This document shows positions 23,336-34,280 of a DNA stretch of 64,000 bases, piece by piece. The notes under the pieces were generated by a model. The model worked only from the letters and a program-made list of their open reading frames with translations, did not search any database and was not told the origin of the DNA. The stretch covers positions 4,467,001 to 4,531,000 of the forward strand of contig JBBBDQ010001270.1 of NCBI GenBank assembly GCA_037127315.1, written 5' to 3'. The stretch comes from Ascarosepion bandense. Taxonomy: Eukaryota > Mollusca > Cephalopoda > Sepiida > Sepiidae. How positions within the stretch are numbered: the first letter of the stretch is position 1; each line of letters opens with the position of its first letter. The position numbers were made by a program, and so were the translations under genes.

Positions 23336-23485
23336 TGATTTTCTAAGCTTAGCTTAGATGTGGCACAAGGCCGAAAGTATGGGACACCAAGAGCGAATTG
23401 AACTCACTATTTAATTTTAAGCATTTTAGCGAGACAACCTGGCTAACCATTACATCACACGTCGAGGTGCCCCAAGTCTGAAATA
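23336..23485 (-). mobile_element. SINE family B copy
   Basis: The minus strand reads CGACGTGTGATGTAATGGTT (A-box-like), then a B-box-like GAGTTCAATTCGC and the GGCCTTGTGCCACATC tail. It is the same family as at 8905-9235. Confidence 0.65.
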
Positions 23486-23554
23486 TTCAGTTTGAGCAAC
23501 GATTCTAGTCTAACAAATAAAAAGTTAGAACTGATCAGTACATGTGCACATAAT

Positions 23555-24105
23555 ATACAACATTTCCGAAAGCGAATTGGCATGGCGAAGGACGTGTTCT
23601 AGAAGTTGAGTAAAGTATTAAGAGACAGGAAAATTTCACTAAAAACTGAAAGTACTGGATTGCTATGTGATGTCAGTTCATCAATATGGCAGTGAATGCT
23701 GGACAATATCATCAAAGATTAAGGAAAAACTTGAAGCAATTGAAATGTGGTTCTACAGAAGGATGCTGCGGATATCATGGATCGAGCATGTGAGCAATGA
23801 TGAGGTTTTGGAAAAGATGGAAACGGAAAGGAAATTAATACCGTGCATCAAGAAGAAACAGTTGAAATTCCTGGAACATTCAATGAGGAAGAAGAGCTTG
23901 GAGAATCTGATACTAACAGTCCAGATAGAGGGAAAAAGAGACAGGGGAACTCAGCGGATAACATATTTGAAGGGCCTGAGCAGGTGGATGACAGAACGGG
24001 GTTGAGTGGTGTAACAGGAGAAAGCGTGCTAAGAGCCACCAGGGATAGGGAGATGTGGAAAGCCATGATCGCCTACGTCCTGAAAGGACACAAGAAGTAA
24101 GAAGA
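23555..24105 (+). pseudogene. RTE-type LINE C-terminal remnant
   Basis: The long frame from 23667 encodes MSVHQYGSECWTISSKIKEK, IEMWFYRRMLRISWIEHVSN and a LENLILTVQIEGKRDRGTQR-type tail. After a frameshift it continues with GLSGVTGESVLRATRDREMW and AYVLKGHKK. These are the thumb and tail of the RTE-like family. Fingers and palm are missing. The family's usual AGAAGAA end follows the stop. Confidence 0.85.
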
Positions 24106-24109
24106 ATTG

Positions 24110-24205
24110 TCACATGATGTAGCCTTATTGATGAAGAACACCCGGACAGTACCTCCCACTGCAGATGATGACTAAAACAAGATATTGATTGAGAATAACC
24201 CATAT
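24110..24205 (+). mobile_element. mariner transposase fragment
   Basis: DDD.NKILIENNPYSTTR is readable near 24160-24200 and corresponds to the N-terminal helix-turn-helix region of Tc1/mariner transposases. It is cut by the SINE-C copy at 24206. A separate copy follows at 24455. Confidence 0.6.
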
Positions 24206-24450
24206 TCCACAACGCGGTAATTGGCCCAGTGGATATAGATGTTGGTTAGTTCCTGTCAATCGAGGCATTACTACGAGTGATTGTAATAAAGAGTTCGGGT
24301 CAAAATTCCTAGTATCTGAAGAAGGCCGGAGCGTACAACGCCCGAAACGTCGTACAAATGGTAACAAAGATGAAGAGAACAGTCCGAATAATGTAAAAAC
24401 TGTAAATACTACCTCATCTCTGAAATATAGACAAATGTACAGAAGTGGTT
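24206..24450 (+). mobile_element. SINE-C copy, B box deleted
   Basis: The A-box-like TTGGCCCAGTGGATATAG is present. A deletion joins the head (TCCTGTCAATCGAGGCATTA) to the body, giving the same subfamily as 20285-20465. The core is CTGAAGA, then GGCCG...CGCCC and GAAACG. It separates two mariner pieces. Confidence 0.7.
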
Positions 24451-24454
24451 TGCG

Positions 24455-24900
24455 AAGTTGGTTATTATAACCTGATTGATGAAAAAAGACTCAGGCAAAT
24501 CCCTCTTATTATAGATGACGACCAAATCGGGACATTGATTGAGAATAAACCACATTACACAACACGGGAATTGGCAGAAACACTAAATTTATTAAAATCC
24601 ACCATCCATGAGCACTGAGTGAAGCTTGGGTACTCAAGTCGCTAGAATGTTTAGGTACCATATGATCTGAGTTTAAAAGAATCTTTTAGGTCGCATTTCT
24701 ATCTGTGATTTTCTGTATAAACGCAATGAAAATACACCGTATTTGAAGTAAATTGTTACGGGCAATGAGAAATGGATCGTTTATAACAATGTTCAGCAAA
24801 AAATAACATGGTAAGCGACATTAAATGTTTTTGAAGTTGAAGGAAAAATGGAGAAAGGCTATGCAACAAAATGGTTCATGTTTAGTTAAATAAATATTTA
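24455..24900 (+). pseudogene. mariner transposase pseudogene
   Basis: Frames read DEKRLRQIPLI, DDDQIGTLIENKPHYTTREL, AETLNLLKSTIHEH, VKLGYSSR and later NEKWIVYNNVQ-like sequence. These are the DNA-binding helix-turn-helix and the start of the catalytic domain (around the first catalytic Asp, GDEKWI in intact relatives, here with changes). Stops and frameshifts are frequent and the catalytic C-terminal half is missing. Known role of the family: cut-and-paste transposition into TA sites. Confidence 0.75.
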
Positions 24901-24963
24901 ATGACAATTTTGTTTTGCGTTTTAATTTCTCTTAAAAGTCAGCATAAACTTTCCGGACAACCC

Positions 24964-24965
<2 letters not shown>

Positions 24966-25025
<60 letters not shown>
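24966..25025. repeat. (CA)n-(TA)n microsatellite
   Basis: About 17 CA units directly followed by about 13 TA units. Confidence 0.97.
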
Positions 25026-25179
25026 GTGTATCGAGGCAGCAAATCATTTTCTAAACATATACTGTTAAATATAAGAGACAATGAATGTCCATTATGTTTA
25101 ATCATGAGCCGTTCTAAACGTCGTATTTTGGCTTTAATTTCAGTTGAAAATAAAGACAAAACTTCTCCAACATTTGGAT

Positions 25180-25236
25180 AATTTTTTATTAATTTGGTTC
25201 TAAGCTTTCGGCTCACATGAGCCGTCTTCAGAGAGG
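25180..25236 (-). ncRNA. Hammerhead-like motif, weak
   Basis: The minus strand reads CTGAAGA, a perfect GGCTCA/TGAGCC hairpin and GAAAG. There is one unpaired base between the core box and stem II, and no convincing helix I or III. It resembles the SINE-C core in layout. Confidence 0.35.
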
Positions 25237-25437
25237 TTAGTAAGACAGTAACACAATCACATCCACTATCAGTGACGATTTTATTTTGTGTTGACATAAA
25301 ACTCCCCTAGGCAACGGCAATAGTTACCAAAAATAACAAACGTCAGTTCGCAAATTTGCAATTCGGTTCTATGACGTCACACCGCCTGATAGCGCGAAAT
25401 GACAACAGAACCATTTATTCAAATGCAATGTTTAGAA

Positions 25438-25461
25438 TATATATATATATATATATATATA
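25438..25461. repeat. (TA)n microsatellite
   Basis: About 12 TA units. Confidence 0.95.
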
Positions 25462-25595
25462 GTGTTGAATTATGATAATTTTTGGCGTCAAGATTGTTGC
25501 TTTTCAGTAGGATTACTGATAAAAGTTATTTTGAAAAGCAGTTTTTTTTTATTGTTAAGGGCTCGATATCAGGGTAGAGATAAAGCCTTGATAGT

Positions 25596-25802
25596 TTAGT
25601 GCAAAGAATTTGTTACTTTAACTGAGCAGGTTCATGTCGACTTCGAAGTTTGATGAGGAAACAGTTATGATGCCCTTACTCATCGGTGAGGGGTTTCAGA
25701 AAGCCCCAATGAATGATGGCATCATAACGGTGTTCTCACGAAACTTCGAAGTGAACATGAAACTGCTCAGTTAAAGTGACACATTCTTTGTACTAAATCT
25801 TT
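25596..25802. mobile_element. Fold-back (MITE-like) element
   Basis: Two inverted arms of about 80 bp (25596-25675 and 25719-25802) share TTTAACTGAGCAG, TTCATGT, ACTTCGAAGTTT and GTTATGATGCC. A 40-bp centre separates them. There is no coding content. Long imperfect arms suggest a non-autonomous DNA transposon or an inverted duplication. Confidence 0.7.
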
Positions 25803-26150
25803 TTAGATACCTCCACTAAATCGCTGAAAAAACAGCACAGTATGAAGAAAAATGGCCCCAAACACAATAAAAACGAAGTTTTTCTATCAAAATATTTATG
25901 CTATTATTAAGAGGGAAAATCAAAGTATTTTTAAATTAATTTTAAAACTTTTTTAATCCCTTCGAAATTTTGTAACAAAATCTTGTTTTGATTTTCGTTA
26001 GTGGGTTATCAAATCGTTACGAAAGTTTACAAGTCAATTTTTTTTCCGGTGAAAAGCACATTAATTTAGAAATTCTTGTAAAAATCAAATAATTGTCGGA
26101 TTTTAATTAAATTTTCAAAACTTTCATCATTTAATTTTCGTTTCAACTTA
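25803..26150 (-). repeat. AT-rich repeat family (as at 34281), minus-strand part
   Basis: It starts with ACCTCCACTAAATCGCT, matching the inverse of the end at 37115-37130. It continues with blocks matching 36605-37065 in inverse order, such as TTATTAAGAGG and CAAAGTATTTTTAA. Confidence 0.6.
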
Positions 26151-26654
26151 TCACCCGATGAGAAGTACACATAGCATTTTCGAAACGCGAAAATGTTTGT
26201 GTAGTGATACTATGAATATATAAACCATTGTAACAACATTACGCGGTGAAATACGTATTACCCATTGGAATTGTAATAAATCAAAAATCTTTTCTAAATT
26301 ATATTACTCTGTTAAATTAAATAAATGAATTTAACATTAAATTCTTTTGAGCTTGTCTCTATCGGAATTTATCTGGATAGTATACTAAGTGTGCTACGTT
26401 ATATATATATACATATATAATCTGTAGGGTAAGCAAGAAAAGTACACGAAGAAAATAAAAATAAAAGCAAGTTTGTCGTTTTAATGAAATATATATCAAT
26501 GACAAATATTGATTAGACAAACAGACAGACAGAGAAAGAACAGAAAAGATGTCTTCTGTGACTGTGGCTTTGTTTTAATTATGTCAGTGGCAAAAATCTT
26601 TTTAAGCACTACAAACATCTAGTTTTCTTTTCTTAACAATACGAGAGCTGAGAC

Positions 26655-27291
26655 AAAAATACTAAAATCAAGCAGGTACAAAAATTTAAATACCTGGGAG
26701 GTTTTCTAACAGAAGACGAAAAGTGCGACACTGAGATTCGAAGGCGAATTAGCATGGCGAAGAACACATTCCAGAAGCTAAGTAAAGTATTAAGACACAG
26801 GAAAATTTCACTAGAAACAAAGAAGAGAGTACTGGATTGCTATGTGATGTCAGTTCTTCAATATGGCAGTGAATGCTGGACAATATCATCAAAGATCAAG
26901 GAAAAACTTGAAGCAATTGAAATGTGATTCTACAGAAGGATGCTGCGGATATCATGAACCGAGCATGTGAGCAATGATGAAGTTTTGGAAATGATGGAAA
27001 CGGAAAGGAAATTAACACTGAGCATCAAGAAAAGACAGCTAAAGTTCCTGAGACATGCAATGAGGAAGACGGGCTTGGAGAACCTGATACTAACAGGTCA
27101 GATAGAGAGAAAAAGAGACAGGGGAAAGCAGCGGATAACATGTTTGAAGGACCTAATCAGGTGGATGACGGAACAGGGGTTGCGTGGTGTTACAGGAGAA
27201 AGTGAGCTAAGAGCCACCAGGGATAGGGAGACGTGGAAAGCCATTATCGCCAACGTCCTAAAAGAACAGGGTACATAGAAGAAGAAGAATA
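26655..27291 (+). pseudogene. RTE-type LINE C-terminal remnant
   Basis: It encodes a YLGGFLTEDEKCDTEIRRRI-type strand and an FQKLSKVLRHRKISLETKKR-type stretch. It continues with LDCYVMSVLQYGSECWTISS, then after stop codons VSNDEVLEMMETERKLTLSI, LENLILTGQIERKRDRGKQR and GLRGVTGESELRATRDRETW. The order matches the thumb-to-tail region of the RTE family. Two in-frame stops (near 26928 and 26958) kill it. It ends in the family's AGAAGAAGAA tail. Confidence 0.85.
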
Positions 27292-28668
27292 CGAAAGCTG
27301 GTTTTTTGCCAGGTCGGTTTTGGTCTTCCTAGCGGGAGACACATCGGATAACCTGCATTGATTAGTCGACTTTGATTGACCATTTCCTTACTTTAGCCAG
27401 GCGTCGCCGTTTTTTATACATTAATCGATAAACAACAACTTTGATTCGCGATGATCAGGTTTCATGTTAGAACAAGTACAGTTATCGACCTCAACTTTTT
27501 CTTTCTCTTTATACTAAATCTTGAAATATTTATATAATTCTTTATTCAACATCCACATCTCCCCCATATCTCAAGAGTAAATTATATATGTGTGTGAAAA
27601 TATATTTAGATAGAATGCATCTGTAGAGACCTCGATTATGTTTATCAGATTGGCCTTGTGCCAAGCACAACCGAAGTTTCCACAATTTAAAATTATCATA
27701 ATGTTGAAAAGATAAAACTGTCTCGTTTGTATAAATAAGTGAAAACGTGTTAACCGATTAGAATAACATCCAAATTTTATGTATGAAATTATTAAACTTT
27801 TTTCTGAAAATGTTCTAACAGAAAGTTACAATAATAAAGAGTTTAAAAAATTCAGATTTCGTTTGTTTTAGCGAATTGTGATTTGTGCAGAAAAAGATAC
27901 GTCTATGTTTCATTGTGTGTATCAACGATATTAGTGACGTCTTTGTTCCTCTTTAATGTGGTGTACGGTGAGTAGGTGAAGTGGAAGATAAAGAAAGCAG
28001 CACGAAAAAGAAGGTGAGTGGGTGTGTATACGAGTTACCGGGACACTTGTGACCGGTCAGCGGCTTGAAGTTTTTTGCTACATTGTGGCTGCTGTTGTCT
28101 CTCTGTTTTCTGCTTCCTTGTTTATGTTTAATTCAATTTTCTTTATCTAATTATATAAAAAAAACGATTTGACATCGGCTTGTGACTCTTCATAGTTGTT
28201 CAGTCGCTCACTTTTTCTATTGATCAGAATACATTTCACACAGGCTCGTGAAACATTTTTTTTAGGACGGAGGCAATCCTTTTTTATATTGGTCAAAATA
28301 GATTTCACACTGGCTCGTGAATTTTAAAACAGTGAAAAAAAGAGAGTTGTTTTATTCCGTATTCACTAGATATCTGTGAAAGAACAAAATGGATAGACAC
28401 AAATTTTGAATTATGGCCCTTTGTATCGTCCACATATTTTGCTTGGTCTTTCAACCACTTGATGAATATTCACGAACGTTCTCAAAATTAAAAGCCTTGA
28501 TAAATCAACGGAATCCTTGCTCTTGCATATAAACACGTGCAATAAAATAAATCCTACATTTGCCTTGATAAAATCTTTCAGAGGAGGAAAAGCGTCGACT
28601 AAGAGTTTTTGGTGTTGTTTTTCTCACAGACACTCAGACAGACACACACAGACACACGCACACACATA

Positions 28669-28672
<4 letters not shown>
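27292..28672. other. No recognised gene
   Basis: The part at 28200-28330 repeats CAGGCTCGTGAA/CTGGCTCGTGAA within a 60-80 bp tandem pair. A related GTAGGCTCGCGAA occurs in the insertion at 35436-36141, so a diverged relative of that LTR-like element may lie here. No coding frame supported. Confidence 0.4.
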
Positions 28673-28723
<51 letters not shown>

Positions 28724-28893
28724 AGGATTAATTCAAAGAAGTTGAATGGCCATTTCGATATGAAGATCTCCACGGGGGATAACACATCACCTCAGCAACA
28801 GAAAAATCCTTTCAGAAACTGGAGAAATATTAGTCTACTTTTCTATTAAATTTACCTTCCTGCTTTTTTCCCTTGGATTGAAGTGTCTGAATT

Positions 28894-28949
<56 letters not shown>
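28673..28949. repeat. Two (TA)n arrays flanking a short repeat
   Basis: Arrays at 28673-28717 and 28897-28949 enclose a 180-bp unit. Its CCTCAGCAAC part recurs at 46490-46530, and its TTACCTTCCTGCTTTTTTC part recurs near 46860. Confidence 0.8.
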
Positions 28950-28953
<4 letters not shown>

Positions 28954-29688
28954 GGAAGAACAGGTATATTAAAACCCACTGTTCATGCATTTTTATAAAG
29001 AATGTTCAATACAAAGTAGAAAAGTACTGAATCGTAGAGATAAATTGACGGTTTTATGTAAACATCAAAAGTATTTTTTTCTAAAATTTAATTAATTACA
29101 GTTGTTCATTTATAACTTATGATCCAATATAAATTAAAAATCAAAAATTATTTTTCTAAAATAAATGACCTACGCAATAGTTATTTGGTTTTCTTAATTA
29201 CAATATACCTTAGTATACCATAATTATTTAATTCTAATTCTAACCAAAACAGTCCAGCCCTTTTAACGCGTGACTTAGTACAAAATCAAATTAAAAAACA
29301 AACTTGATATCCAAAATGCTGTTAAAAATTATTGTCTACCCATTTAAATAATGTATAGTCCCACTATGTATCTTACCCAGGCATAATTAAAACGTGTCAT
29401 GCCATGACATATGGCTACTCTGTTGTCTTTCGCGACCTGAATCTTCAAATTCATAGTTCAACCTACTACTCATTTTTGATTGAACAATATTGATACATCT
29501 ACAAGCATATTCTCCAACTACCACTCCCTAATTTTTAAATAATAATGAATTCATCTTATATTTTCCAAGTAAATTATTTTCACAATTTATTTTAGAATAT
29601 CCCCTGAAGAAGAACATTATTGTCCTGAAATATAAAAAAAATTGTGTAGTGATATAATGCTTTTGTAAATCATTGTAATAACAAAATT

Positions 29689-29692
<4 letters not shown>
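28950..29692. other. Repeat-derived, no gene
   Basis: The first 70 bases are an inverted match to 53865-53925. The last part (29605-29690) has a decayed hammerhead-like core (CTGAAGA...GTCCTGAAATA). A TAGTGATA-type block shared with about 26200-26250 follows it, so both sites carry one repeat family. Confidence 0.45.
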
Positions 29693-29735
<43 letters not shown>

Positions 29736-29981
29736 CACATATATATATATATATACATATACACACACACACATATATATACATATGCACATATATACAT
29801 ATACATAATATACACATATATAGATATACAAGCATATATATACACACATATATACATATACATGCATATATATACACACATAAACACACACACACACACA
29901 CACATATATATAGTAAAGTTTTGTAATTTGTACTGATATCATCAGACCAAAAAAAGGTCCCAACTATAAATCACACATATA

Positions 29982-30012
<31 letters not shown>
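29693..30012. repeat. (TA)n/(CA)n compound microsatellite
   Basis: TA array (29693-29733), mixed TATATACACA blocks to about 29911, a short unique stretch, then (CA)n at 29984-30012. Open frames through it in several phases are artefacts. Confidence 0.95.
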
Positions 30013-30017
<5 letters not shown>

Positions 30018-30107
30018 ATTAATGACAGTAGCAGCAGACAGTCAGCCAGGAATGACCATTCTCTGAAAGGCCAGGAACACACTCGGACAGACACACGTTT
30101 CTCTGCC

Positions 30108-30160
30108 ATTCTGAAGATGAGATTTTGATCTCGAAATATTAATTTATAATAAATAGGTAA
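30108..30160 (+). ncRNA. Hammerhead-like motif, weak
   Basis: CTGAAGA is followed by a GAGAT/ATCTC stem and GAAA, with a possible 3-bp helix III. Helix I is not convincing. Probably decayed. Confidence 0.35.
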
Positions 30161-30369
30161 TACCCAAAAACTTCTTTGCCTTCCTTTATTTTACTCAACG
30201 CATTGTGACAGCCTTCAAGACATAACCATATACATATATATAACGAAATTTTGCTTAAAATACACTAGATTTTCTTTTCTTCTCATACACCTTTACTAAC
30301 TAATGGATGCTAGTAGAAGAGATCCTGAAAGTTGTATGACCGCCATTACTCACTACCTCCTACTTCCAC

Positions 30370-30505
30370 TTTTTTACAGTAAGGTTGACCCTGTACAAGT
30401 AGAAATTACTTCTCACCGATTTAATACGGAGATGGGAATTTGGGTAGTTTGCTTCTATGTAAGTGTTATGTCGGGTTCTAGCCGTGAAGGTTAGACCTGG
30501 CGGAA
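30370..30505 (+). mobile_element. SINE-D-like repeat copy
   Basis: The run from AATTACTTCTCACCGAT through TTCTAGCCGTGAAGGTTAGA matches, in diverged form, the unit repeated at 59270-60150. Confidence 0.5.
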
Positions 30506-30930
30506 TCAAGAAGGTAGGGTACGTTTTGGCGCAGCCGTTTGGGCGTGGCCGTTTAAGTACGGCTGATTTTGCGCCAGCCTATTTGGCGATGGCCGTTCTG
30601 GCGCCAAAACATTTTTTTTATTTATAAACGTTATTTTATTGATAAATCTTAATAATATTCTTTTAATTATAAATCTGTCTGTATGAGGAAAATTACAATA
30701 TATCCGTTATAAATTGAAAGATGATATACATATTTAGAAACAGGAAAACTAGCTCTCTCTCCTCGTTTAGCTGTTTGTTCAGCCTACATACAGAGGGCGC
30801 TTTTACTCCTGCCAACGTCTGAGTTGAGTCAGTCAGTCCTTAGCCTCAGTTGATTTAGCTGTCGCGAGTGTTTCGTTCTTTTACCATCTTTTTATATATT
30901 TTTATAACTAGAAACTTTCGTTTTATCCAT

Positions 30931-31164
30931 ATGATGGCTGAAAAGGTATTAACAAAACGGGGTAAAGAAAGATTTACTCATAACGGGTTCCTATACGTCT
31001 TTGACAAAACAATCAAAGCTGACAGCGAGTTGAAATATTGGCGTTGTGATCGAAAACATTGGTGCAAAGCCGTCGTCACTCCAGGAAAACATCGTTACCA
31101 AACTCTTCAGATCCATCAACTCGGGCATCTATACAAAGTAATTAAATTACCCAAATTTAAATAA
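30931..31164 (+). CDS. FLYWCH-type zinc finger fragment (MULE-like)
   Basis: From the ATG pair at 30931 the frame encodes about 77 residues before TAA. The diagnostic order is visible: F and L-Y in FTHNGFLYVF (about residues 15-24), W-R-C in YWRCDRKHWC (about residues 37-46, two cysteines), and two histidines in IHQLGHLY (about residues 63-70). Together these form the C2H2-like zinc site of FLYWCH domains, which bind DNA or protein. In animals the domain occurs in host regulators and at the N-terminus of Mutator-like transposases. The inverted ends around it favour the transposon origin. An upstream non-ATG extension to 30868 is possible but has a hydrophobic, unrelated sequence. Intron-containing continuation cannot be excluded. 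Confidence 0.6.
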   Translation: MMAEKVLTKRGKERFTHNGFLYVFDKTIKADSELKYWRCDRKHWCKAVVTPGKHRYQTLQIHQLGHLYKVIKLPKFK

Positions 31165-31269
31165 AATAATATTGCTAGTGCTAGTAAATCCGAATTTATT
31201 GAATGGTTTTGAATTTATAAACAAACTTTTCCTAATGTTAATACGCCCGGTTAGCGCCAAATCAGCAAG

Positions 31270-31610
31270 CGTCCAAACTATCAACTATCAACCGGCGCCC
31301 AAATGGCCGGGTCCAACTGTCAACCGGCGCCCAAACGGCCGGACCCAACTGTCAACCGGCGCCCAAACGGCCGGTCCCAACTGTCAACCGGCTCCCAAAC
31401 GGCCGGTCCCAATTGTCAACCGGGGCCCAAACGGCCGGTCCCAATTGTCAACCGGCGCCCAAACGGCCGGTCCCAACTGTCAACCGGCTCCCAAACGGCC
31501 GGTCCCAACTGTCAAGCGGCGCCCAAACGGCCGGTCCCAACTGTCAACCGGCGCCCAAACGGCAAGGTCCAACTGTTAACCAGCACCCAAACGACGGCGC
31601 CCAAACGGCC
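31270..31610 (+). repeat. 32-bp GC-rich minisatellite (about 10 units)
   Basis: The unit contains GTCAACCGGCGCCCAAACGG and recurs at intervals of exactly 32 bp (for example 31289, 31321, 31353, 31385, 31417 and 31449). Because 32 is not a multiple of 3, the phases interconvert and all plus frames stay open, giving QPAPKRP/NRRPNGR/TGAQTAG peptides. I read it as subterminal repeats of the transposon, not as protein. Confidence 0.9.
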
Positions 31611-31621
31611 GCGCCTAATAG

Positions 31622-31960
31622 TCCCATTCCGTATAAAGGTAGGATATAGCATACACTAGGCAGGTAGTTACTGGGGCAGTATATTTACCTGCATCTTTAG
31701 CAATTAAGAGTTCCACTTAAGGTCAGGTGTTTGTTTGTTGGTTGAGGTTCAATATTCTATCAAGACTCGGAGCCTACCCGCGGGGATATCAGTTCATTGT
31801 GACTGGTGCTAGTTTCGAGTCTGCTCGGCAGCAATGGAATGTAACCAGTTTGTTTTTCGAGGCATTTATTATAACCAGTCAGTTTTTTCCCCCACTGGAA
31901 AATTAACGTTAGATCGGTAGAGAGGTCAGCTGCCAATCTCTAATCGTCAATAATTTCAGA
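31622..31960. other. No recognised feature
   Basis: Mostly unassigned sequence between the MULE-like element and the SINE-A copy. Confidence 0.4.
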
Positions 31961-32262
31961 GGTGCGCATGTGCGTTGTGGTATCGACTCGGAACGACAAA
32001 CCAGGGAGCCGATTTCAAATTTCAGTTGAATTCCTTGCATTCACTTGCGCACAAATTTCCTTGGGAAAGGTATTAATCCGTCTCTTCCTTCCAGTTATGG
32101 GTTAAATAACAGTACAGATTGGATTTTATAGCCTTGATCGGCAACCAGTCTACCGCAGAAAGCAATGGCAAACTACTGCGGGATAACGTTCTGCCCAGTC
32201 AGTCATATCTCTTTCGAGACATGATCGCCCCCAGCGTGTATCACGTATGGCACTTGACTGAC
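31961..32262 (+). mobile_element. SINE-A copy, full length
   Basis: Head (GTGCGTTGTGGTATCGACTC), mutated B box (GATTTCAAATTTC), body and 3' hairpin are all present. The A box has a deletion compared with other copies. Confidence 0.85.
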
Positions 32263-32524
32263 TTATTCTTTCATACTCAGTAACCCCTTGTGTCTTAGTT
32301 ACTTTTCTGCCTTGCATGAAGTGAGCTATCTAAAAAAACTGTAAATAACATTTTAAAGCCTTTATTCATAGGTCTTAAACCGTTGTGCAAATTAATTGAA
32401 ACAACTTATTTAGTTTTCTTTCTTTCACCATACGATCAATTTTTGACGCACTGGAGTGACAGGGTATAATCAATTTCTATTTTTTCCTCAGATTAGGTCA
32501 TTTGCAGTAGTGTGCAGTAATATG

Positions 32525-32597
32525 AAGTCAGTCATGTCTCTTTAGAGACATGATCGCCCAAAGTGTGTATCACGTATGGCAATCAACTGACTGACGT
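32525..32597 (+). mobile_element. SINE-A 3' fragment
   Basis: Only the terminal hairpin region is present (CATGTCTCTTTAGAGACATG, then CACGTATGGCAATCAACTG). The hairpin stem is intact. Confidence 0.8.
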
Positions 32598-32909
32598 ATA
32601 TAGTCGTATCATCAGCATAGATGTTTGTAAATGATCTGAGTATATTCTTTGGGTATTTAAAGATTATAACTTACATAAAGTGGGGGGGGTATATTTTCTA
32701 TTGTTATCAAGTAATACATTGATCATATAAATATAATTATATTGGTTATATAAATATCAATTGATTATATTTATTAATATACTTACTGCAATGTTCTAAG
32801 AAGAGATATAAAAGGATGTGACATTTGGTCGTTTAGGTCGATGTACGGATGAGAGTCGATTGGGGAGTATTTCACCACTACGTTCTGTTTTATGTAGAAG
32901 AACAAATAC

Positions 32910-33452
32910 TTTTTTTTACATGTGCTGTGTCTTTTCAGGACGTAGGAGATCATGGCCTTCCACGTTATCCTATTCCATGTATATCCCTTCCCCTTTTACT
33001 CCTCCCAAACTCTGCTCCACCATCCATCTGCTCAAGTCCATCAAGCATATCACGCGTTGCTTTCCCCTGTCTCTCCTACACTTTATCCGCCCTGTGAGTA
33101 TCAGATTATCCAAGCCCACCTTCCTTATTACCTGTCCCAGAAACTTCAGCTGTCTTTTCCTGATGTTAAGAATCAGTTTCCTTTTCATTCTCTCCAAAAC
33201 CTCTCGTGGCTCACATGTTTTGTTAATGGTATCCTCAGCATCTTTCTGTAGAACCACATTTCGGTTGCTTCCAGTCCTTCACTCATTTTTGATGACATTG
33301 TTCCAGAATTCGCTGCCTTATTAAAGGACAGACATCACATAACAATACACTACCCGGTTCTTTGTTTCCAGCGAAATTATTCTGTCTCAATACCCTACTC
33401 AGCTTCTGAGAGATATCTTTGGATATGCCAATACGCCTCCAGATCTCAAAGC
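32910..33452 (-). pseudogene. RTE-type LINE C-terminal remnant
   Basis: The minus-strand frame at 32970-33257 reads RKLILNIRKRQLKFLGQVIR, GLDNLILTGRIKCRRDRGKQ and SRWMVEQSLGGVKGEGIYME. This is the tail of the RTE family. Upstream bases (33258-33452) carry the degraded YGSECW and WFYRR regions. Inactive, 5'-truncated. Confidence 0.8.
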
Positions 33453-34280
33453 GAACAAATTATATATCCGATATCTTTAAACGGACTAATTCACTATAAA
33501 TGGCTTGTGAGATTTGCCTGCTTTGTAATAATCAGAGAGGCAGTATTGATACAATAAAAGAATATAATTATTGTTTATTCTGTTTATTTTTCTTGTTTTT
33601 CATTTATATTCTTCCAAAACCGATTTTTTTTTTTTGTGAATTTAAATGCATATCTCTATATACGAGTACCTAGCTGGGTGGGTTAACTAACTGCATGATG
33701 AATGCAGCTAATGCAAGAAAATGTGTGATTAAAACCTATTATGTGATGGATTGCTTGCTATCCTGTATCGTGCTAACATTTTGCAGAAGACACAAGACAC
33801 CCGGTATCAACAATGGGTGACGATAGCTGATGTCTAGAAGCTTCTTAATTAACATCGTTTTCTCGTGTATATAATGAAATAAGCGCAGGGTGGACAGGAG
33901 ATTTCTGCAAATGAAACTACCTACCCGGACAAAGTTGAATCGTGCATTCGAGCTTGAGGCTTTGTTCAATAAGTGAATCGGTCCACATTAAAAATATACC
34001 TATCTTTATAACTATTTACTGTCAACATGGCGACGAGTCGAGGGTAACTCGGGGCGTAATAGTCTATCTTGCTAACCAAAACTCGACAGCAAGGCGCCTA
34101 TTAAAATAGTTATTAAGTTTACCTTAGTAGGACACAAGGCAACGAATTTAAAGCACAAAATCAGGAGAATAGTTTCAAAATAAAATATAATAAAATGATT
34201 ATAAAAATTATAATTAGTTCGCTCATTCTAAACCAATGAGAATCCACCTCACTTTTCTTCTCTGGACACGCAAACACGTA
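33453..34280. other. No recognised feature
   Basis: No coding frame, RNA or repeat family recognised. Some of it may be single-copy. Confidence 0.4.

Larger units (their letters stand above)
30522..31621 (+). mobile_element. MULE-like element with FLYWCH gene and minisatellite end
   Basis: The left end (TTTTGGCGCAGCCGTTTGGG) and the inverse of the right end (TATTAGGCGCGGCCGTTTGG) match. This suggests terminal inverted repeats made of GGCCGTTTGGGCG-type subunits. Between them lies a FLYWCH zinc-finger frame, a domain commonly found N-terminal in Mutator-like transposases. Similar 11-bp flanks AAGGTAGGGTA (30511) and AAGGTAGGATA (31636) might be a target duplication, but the right one is 14 bp beyond the apparent end. 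No catalytic transposase domain is present, so it is non-autonomous or deleted. Confidence 0.5.

Noticed and set aside
29617..29963. Frames rich in C, V, Y and I
   Set aside because: They are translations of (TA)n/(CA)n compound microsatellite.
31172..31659. Three overlapping proline-rich frames of 78-135 codons
   Set aside because: They are produced by the 32-bp minisatellite, and all three plus phases stay open for the same reason.
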